From: an uncultured Clostridia bacterium
Lineage (GTDB): Bacteria; Bacillota; Clostridia; TANB77; CAG-508
Direction of reading: 5' to 3'
Length of the DNA stretch: 64,000 bases
NCBI GenBank assembly: GCA_934169725.1
Contig: CAKPOF010000005.1
Span: 13,526 to 77,525, forward strand
Below, in pieces: positions 61,641 through 64,000 of the stretch (its first letter is position 1; each line of letters begins with the position of its first letter). The translations under genes and the position numbers were made by a program. The notes under the pieces were generated by a model. That model was not told the DNA's origin. It made no database searches and saw only the letters and a program-made list of their open reading frames with translations.

Positions 61641-61816
61641 AAACTAACCTCAATAAATTTATTTATATTAAGTTTATTTATAAATTTAATTATTAGAACT
61701 TCCAATTATATATTTATTAGATTGCAATTCTGTATATATAATATTAAATTATACAACTAAAAATACCTATATATACAAATTATGACTATAAAAGGCTCTT
61801 CTATTCCAATTTTTTA

Positions 61817-61845
61817 TTTACTTTTATGTTAATTAGTGGTATAAT
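61817..61845 (+). promoter_or_regulatory. Promoter of the 86-aa small gene
   Basis: TTTACT (61817-61822), 17-bp spacer, TATAAT (61840-61845) with TGG extension. The stretch TTTTATGTTAAT...GGTATAATTAATA resembles the promoter at 2541. Confidence 0.65.
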
Positions 61846-61878
61846 TAATATGTAACCAAAATTATATTACACAAAAGA

Positions 61879-61894
61879 CCCTATTGTAATAGGG
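61879..61894 (+). other. Hairpin directly before the Shine-Dalgarno
   Basis: CCCTATT/AATAGGG ends 4 bases before AAAGGAG. Same placement as the hairpins before the genes at 2634 and 7831. Confidence 0.6.
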
Positions 61895-61908
61895 CAAAGG
61901 AGAAAAAC

Positions 61909-62169
61909 ATGGTAGAAGCAAAAGTAACAATCCCATCATTAAAAACTTTAAATCCTAAATGCACAGAATGCAAACGTTATTGTTTTGTCCCTGGTGATAA
62001 AGTAGCAACTCAAAAAAATCTTGAAAAAAGATTTGGTTCAAAAAACAAGGTTAATGATTGCATTGACGGTCAGACACTTTATTCTCGTGCAAATATTATG
62101 GAGGATAAAGGTATTAGTCACTGTCCTATTGAGTTAGGATTGTTGGGCAACGTAAAATCAAATATTTAA
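61909..62169 (+). CDS. Small cysteine-containing protein (86 aa), unknown
   Basis: Not recognised. AAAGGAG lies 7 bases before the ATG. The middle holds NPKCTECKRYC (three cysteines) and later DCIDG and SHCPIEL, five cysteines in all, which suggests a small zinc- or iron-binding fold. No signal peptide. Two of three arginine codons are CGT. Lone plus-strand small gene with its own promoter, leader hairpin and bidirectional terminator. Confidence 0.83.
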   Translation: MVEAKVTIPSLKTLNPKCTECKRYCFVPGDKVATQKNLEKRFGSKNKVNDCIDGQTLYSRANIMEDKGISHCPIELGLLGNVKSNI

Positions 62170-62193
62170 TTGCTTTAAATTGCTCTAAAATGT

Positions 62194-62230
62194 AAAAAAG
62201 AAATCCCTAACATAGGGATTTCTTTTATTT
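62194..62230. terminator. Bidirectional terminator
   Basis: AAAAGAAATCCCTA/TAGGGATTTCTTTT with loop ACA; it overlaps the stop codon region of the convergent GGDEF gene. Confidence 0.9.
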
Positions 62231-63148
62231 TCTTCTATCAACAGCATAACTACTTCCCATTACAGATTTAGCCGCATGTTTTACTTGAGCTCCTATTTCA
62301 CCAATCTGTAATATATTTGTAAATCTTCCAACATCTGCAACAACTACACCTATTGAAAGTGATGTTAATGGAAATTGTTCTATTATTCCTTTTCTATTTT
62401 CTACTTCTATATATCCTTTTTCTATATCTTTATCTGTAAAAAATTTTTTTACTTGACTATCAAACATTCCTAAAATACTTTGACATATTTTTTCACAATT
62501 TAATGTTGGTAATATAGCAACGAAATCGTCTCCTCCAATATGTCCAACAAATGCTTCTTCTTGAAAATTATCATGAACACCTTTTAGAATTGTTTCTGCA
62601 GTAAATTCAATAATCTGGTCACCTTTTACAAATCCATATACATCATTATATGCTTTAAAGTTATCTAAGTCTAAATACAATACTGAGAATGGTTCATTAC
62701 TTGATATTCTCTTTTTTAATTCTGCATGTATTTGTACATTTCCAGGAAGTCCTGTAAGTGGACTTATTCTTCTATTATTAGCTAATAATCTATTTAGATT
62801 TTTTACTGTAAAGTACAAATATCCTTCATCCACTGGTTTTTTTATATAATATTCTATCGATTCTTTTAAAATTTTCATTCTATGTTCTTTATCATTATTA
62901 GATGAAACAACTATAACAGGTGTTATTGTATTATCCTCATCTCTTCTTATTTGCTTACATAATCCTACTACGTCTCTATCTATCGCATCCTCATTTATTA
63001 TTATTAATGATGGAATATTTTTTAAGGCTATATCTATTTGCTGTGATTTAACACTTATAAATTTATAATCTTTATCATTTTTAAATAATTCTCTAAATAT
63101 AACGATAGATGAATCATCATCATCAATGATATAAATTTCTTGAATCAT
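62225..63148 (-). CDS. Receiver-like/GGDEF diguanylate cyclase
   Basis: N-terminal receiver-like domain (about 1-120: EIYIIDDDDSSIVIFRELF, PVIVVSSNNDKEHRM, EYYIKKPVDEGYLYF) in which the phosphoacceptor position lies in IIINEDAIDRD and is not clearly aspartate. The GGDEF domain (about 130-305) has SPLTGLPGNVQIHAELKKRI, YLDLDNFKAYNDVYGFVKGD and the active site HIGGDDFVAI, a GGDDF variant that keeps the key acidic residues. Probably makes c-di-GMP. Co-transcribed with the PF06541 gene 2 bp upstream. 307 aa. Confidence 0.9.
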   Translation of the reverse strand: MIQEIYIIDDDDSSIVIFRELFKNDKDYKFISVKSQQIDIALKNIPSLIIINEDAIDRDVVGLCKQIRRDEDNTITPVIVVSSNNDKEHRMKILKESIEYYIKKPVDEGYLYFTVKNLNRLLANNRRISPLTGLPGNVQIHAELKKRISSNEPFSVLYLDLDNFKAYNDVYGFVKGDQIIEFTAETILKGVHDNFQEEAFVGHIGGDDFVAILPTLNCEKICQSILGMFDSQVKKFFTDKDIEKGYIEVENRKGIIEQFPLTSLSIGVVVADVGRFTNILQIGEIGAQVKHAAKSVMGSSYAVDRRK

Positions 63149-63150
63149 AT

Positions 63151-63918
63151 TTATTCACCCTTTTTCTTTGTTTTTTTATGTCTTTTTTCTACTTTTTTGC
63201 TAAGAATTTCTGTAAATTCTTTCGTATCTATTGCAGGGAAAGCTCTTTTTAGTCTATATGCTCTCCTATATAATTTTCTTAACATTCTATCTCTTCTTGT
63301 TTTTAAACCTTTTACTACATTTTCTCCAGATGGTGTTTTGTCTTTTATTTCTAATAATTTTTGTTTTATTTGTTCGTTTATTTCTTCAACCTTCTCTAAT
63401 GTAGATTTTATATTTTTAATTTTTATAGCATTTGTTATTGCGTCTATTAAAATAATAATAAAAATTATAATTGAAATCAATGTTATATATTCCAATTGAC
63501 AATATCCTATTATTTTTAATATAAATGGATGTATGTATTCTATAAATAAAACTCCAATTACTCCCCACGCTATAGAATTCATTAAACAAATACGTCCTTT
63601 AAAATTAAATTTATGATCTGAATAATCCCAATATTTAGTTTTAAATATTTTTTCTAGAAGTGCTCCTACAACATATTCCCATAATGTTAATACTATAAAT
63701 GATACTAAAAATAATAATATTTTACTGTCTTTCAATTCATTAAAAAATACTATCATTATTATAGCTCCAAATCCATATATTGGACAAAATGAACCTATAA
63801 GAAATCCAGTATTAATTAATTTTTTTTCACATATAGTTCTTACTGTACTTTCAAAAACCCATCCTAAAAATGAATAAACAACAAAGTATGTTATTAATTG
63901 AAAAAACGTATTATCCAT
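63151..63918 (-). CDS. PF06541-type membrane protein (putative ABC transporter type IV)
   Basis: Five to six membrane helices with the family pattern YFVVYSFLGWVFESTVRTIC, TGFLIGSFCPIYGFGAII, TLWEYVVGALLEKIFKTKYW, DYSDHKFNFKGRICLMNSIA and WGVIGVLF. A basic cytoplasmic tail (about 185-255) follows. Function unknown despite the family name. It immediately precedes the GGDEF gene, suggesting a shared envelope-linked role (inference). 255 aa. The sequence to 64000 is upstream region with no further gene seen. Confidence 0.88.
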   Translation of the reverse strand: MDNTFFQLITYFVVYSFLGWVFESTVRTICEKKLINTGFLIGSFCPIYGFGAIIMIVFFNELKDSKILLFLVSFIVLTLWEYVVGALLEKIFKTKYWDYSDHKFNFKGRICLMNSIAWGVIGVLFIEYIHPFILKIIGYCQLEYITLISIIIFIIILIDAITNAIKIKNIKSTLEKVEEINEQIKQKLLEIKDKTPSGENVVKGLKTRRDRMLRKLYRRAYRLKRAFPAIDTKEFTEILSKKVEKRHKKTKKKGE

Positions 63919-64000
63919 TTTAACTTGTATGATATATTTAATAACTTAAATAGACCATACACTCCTTTCTTCATTTATTTTTATATTAATATTTAGTATA

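Overview
The window looks like a chromosomal segment of an AT-rich, spore-forming member of the Clostridia (Bacillota), probably an uncultured gut lineage. The evidence is the very low GC content, strong AGGAGG-type ribosome binding sites, a glmS ribozyme, and a set of sporulation-linked genes spread along the segment: bofA, yqfC/yqfD, pdaA, cwlD, a BofC-like protein and a SplB-like radical SAM protein. The standard bacterial code is used. No rRNA, CRISPR array, prophage or transposase gene was seen.

Layout. 1-9 kb: mutL, a SplB-like protein, dfrA-thyA, a PflX-like radical SAM protein, an HD protein and three small lone plus-strand genes. 9.2-9.5 kb: tRNA-Tyr and tRNA-CAU. 9.6-13 kb: an unknown coiled-coil protein and a tetR-acyl-CoA ligase operon. 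13.3-19.5 kb: yqfC-yqfD-unknown-ybeY-DUF3048-ylbF-peptidase and pdaA. 19.7-22.8 kb: an agr-type peptide quorum-sensing locus split into convergent agrA-agrC (plus) and agrB-agrD (minus); agrD (39 aa) was found by eye. 23-27 kb: an RluA enzyme, a methyltransferase and uvrC. 27.3-34.4 kb: glmS with its ribozyme, bofA-yaaL, a lone VirD4/TraG-type ATPase and a metal-exporter-like permease. 34.4-39.6 kb: pilin-like gene-rnhB-pdp-small membrane protein-cdaA-truA-DUF2651-like. 40-48.8 kb: htrA, an RsiV-like protein, a clpE-like gene, pgsA, a BofC-like protein and a frameshifted comEC. 48.8-54.3 kb: an SH3/NlpC wall hydrolase, an XRE regulator and an SsuABC-type ABC operon whose permease is frameshifted. 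54.4-64 kb: rluB, rluD, lspA, a large membrane protein, a two-OB-fold SSB, a PdaB-like deacetylase, cwlD, a GGDEF protein and a PF06541 membrane protein.

Two dispersed repeat families fill most of the larger gaps. The first is a MITE-like element of about 215-220 bp with long terminal inverted repeats and a GC-richer folded core. It has five full copies and three fragments, and four full copies show 8-bp target duplications, two of them perfect. The second is an element of about 105-160 bp with a variable but self-complementary 5' stem, a conserved core and a 3' hairpin. It has four copies, all 3' of genes, and resembles a structured RNA or a small non-autonomous element.

Other highlights are a class of small lone plus-strand genes, several with related promoters and a hairpin just before the Shine-Dalgarno sequence, and two genes (comEC and the ABC permease) each broken by a single extra C before GG. 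Two genes (agrB, comEC) have AUA where an AUG start is expected. In the SplB-like protein the catalytic cysteine appears to be replaced by serine. All calls come from reading the sequence and recalled family knowledge; no database search was run.
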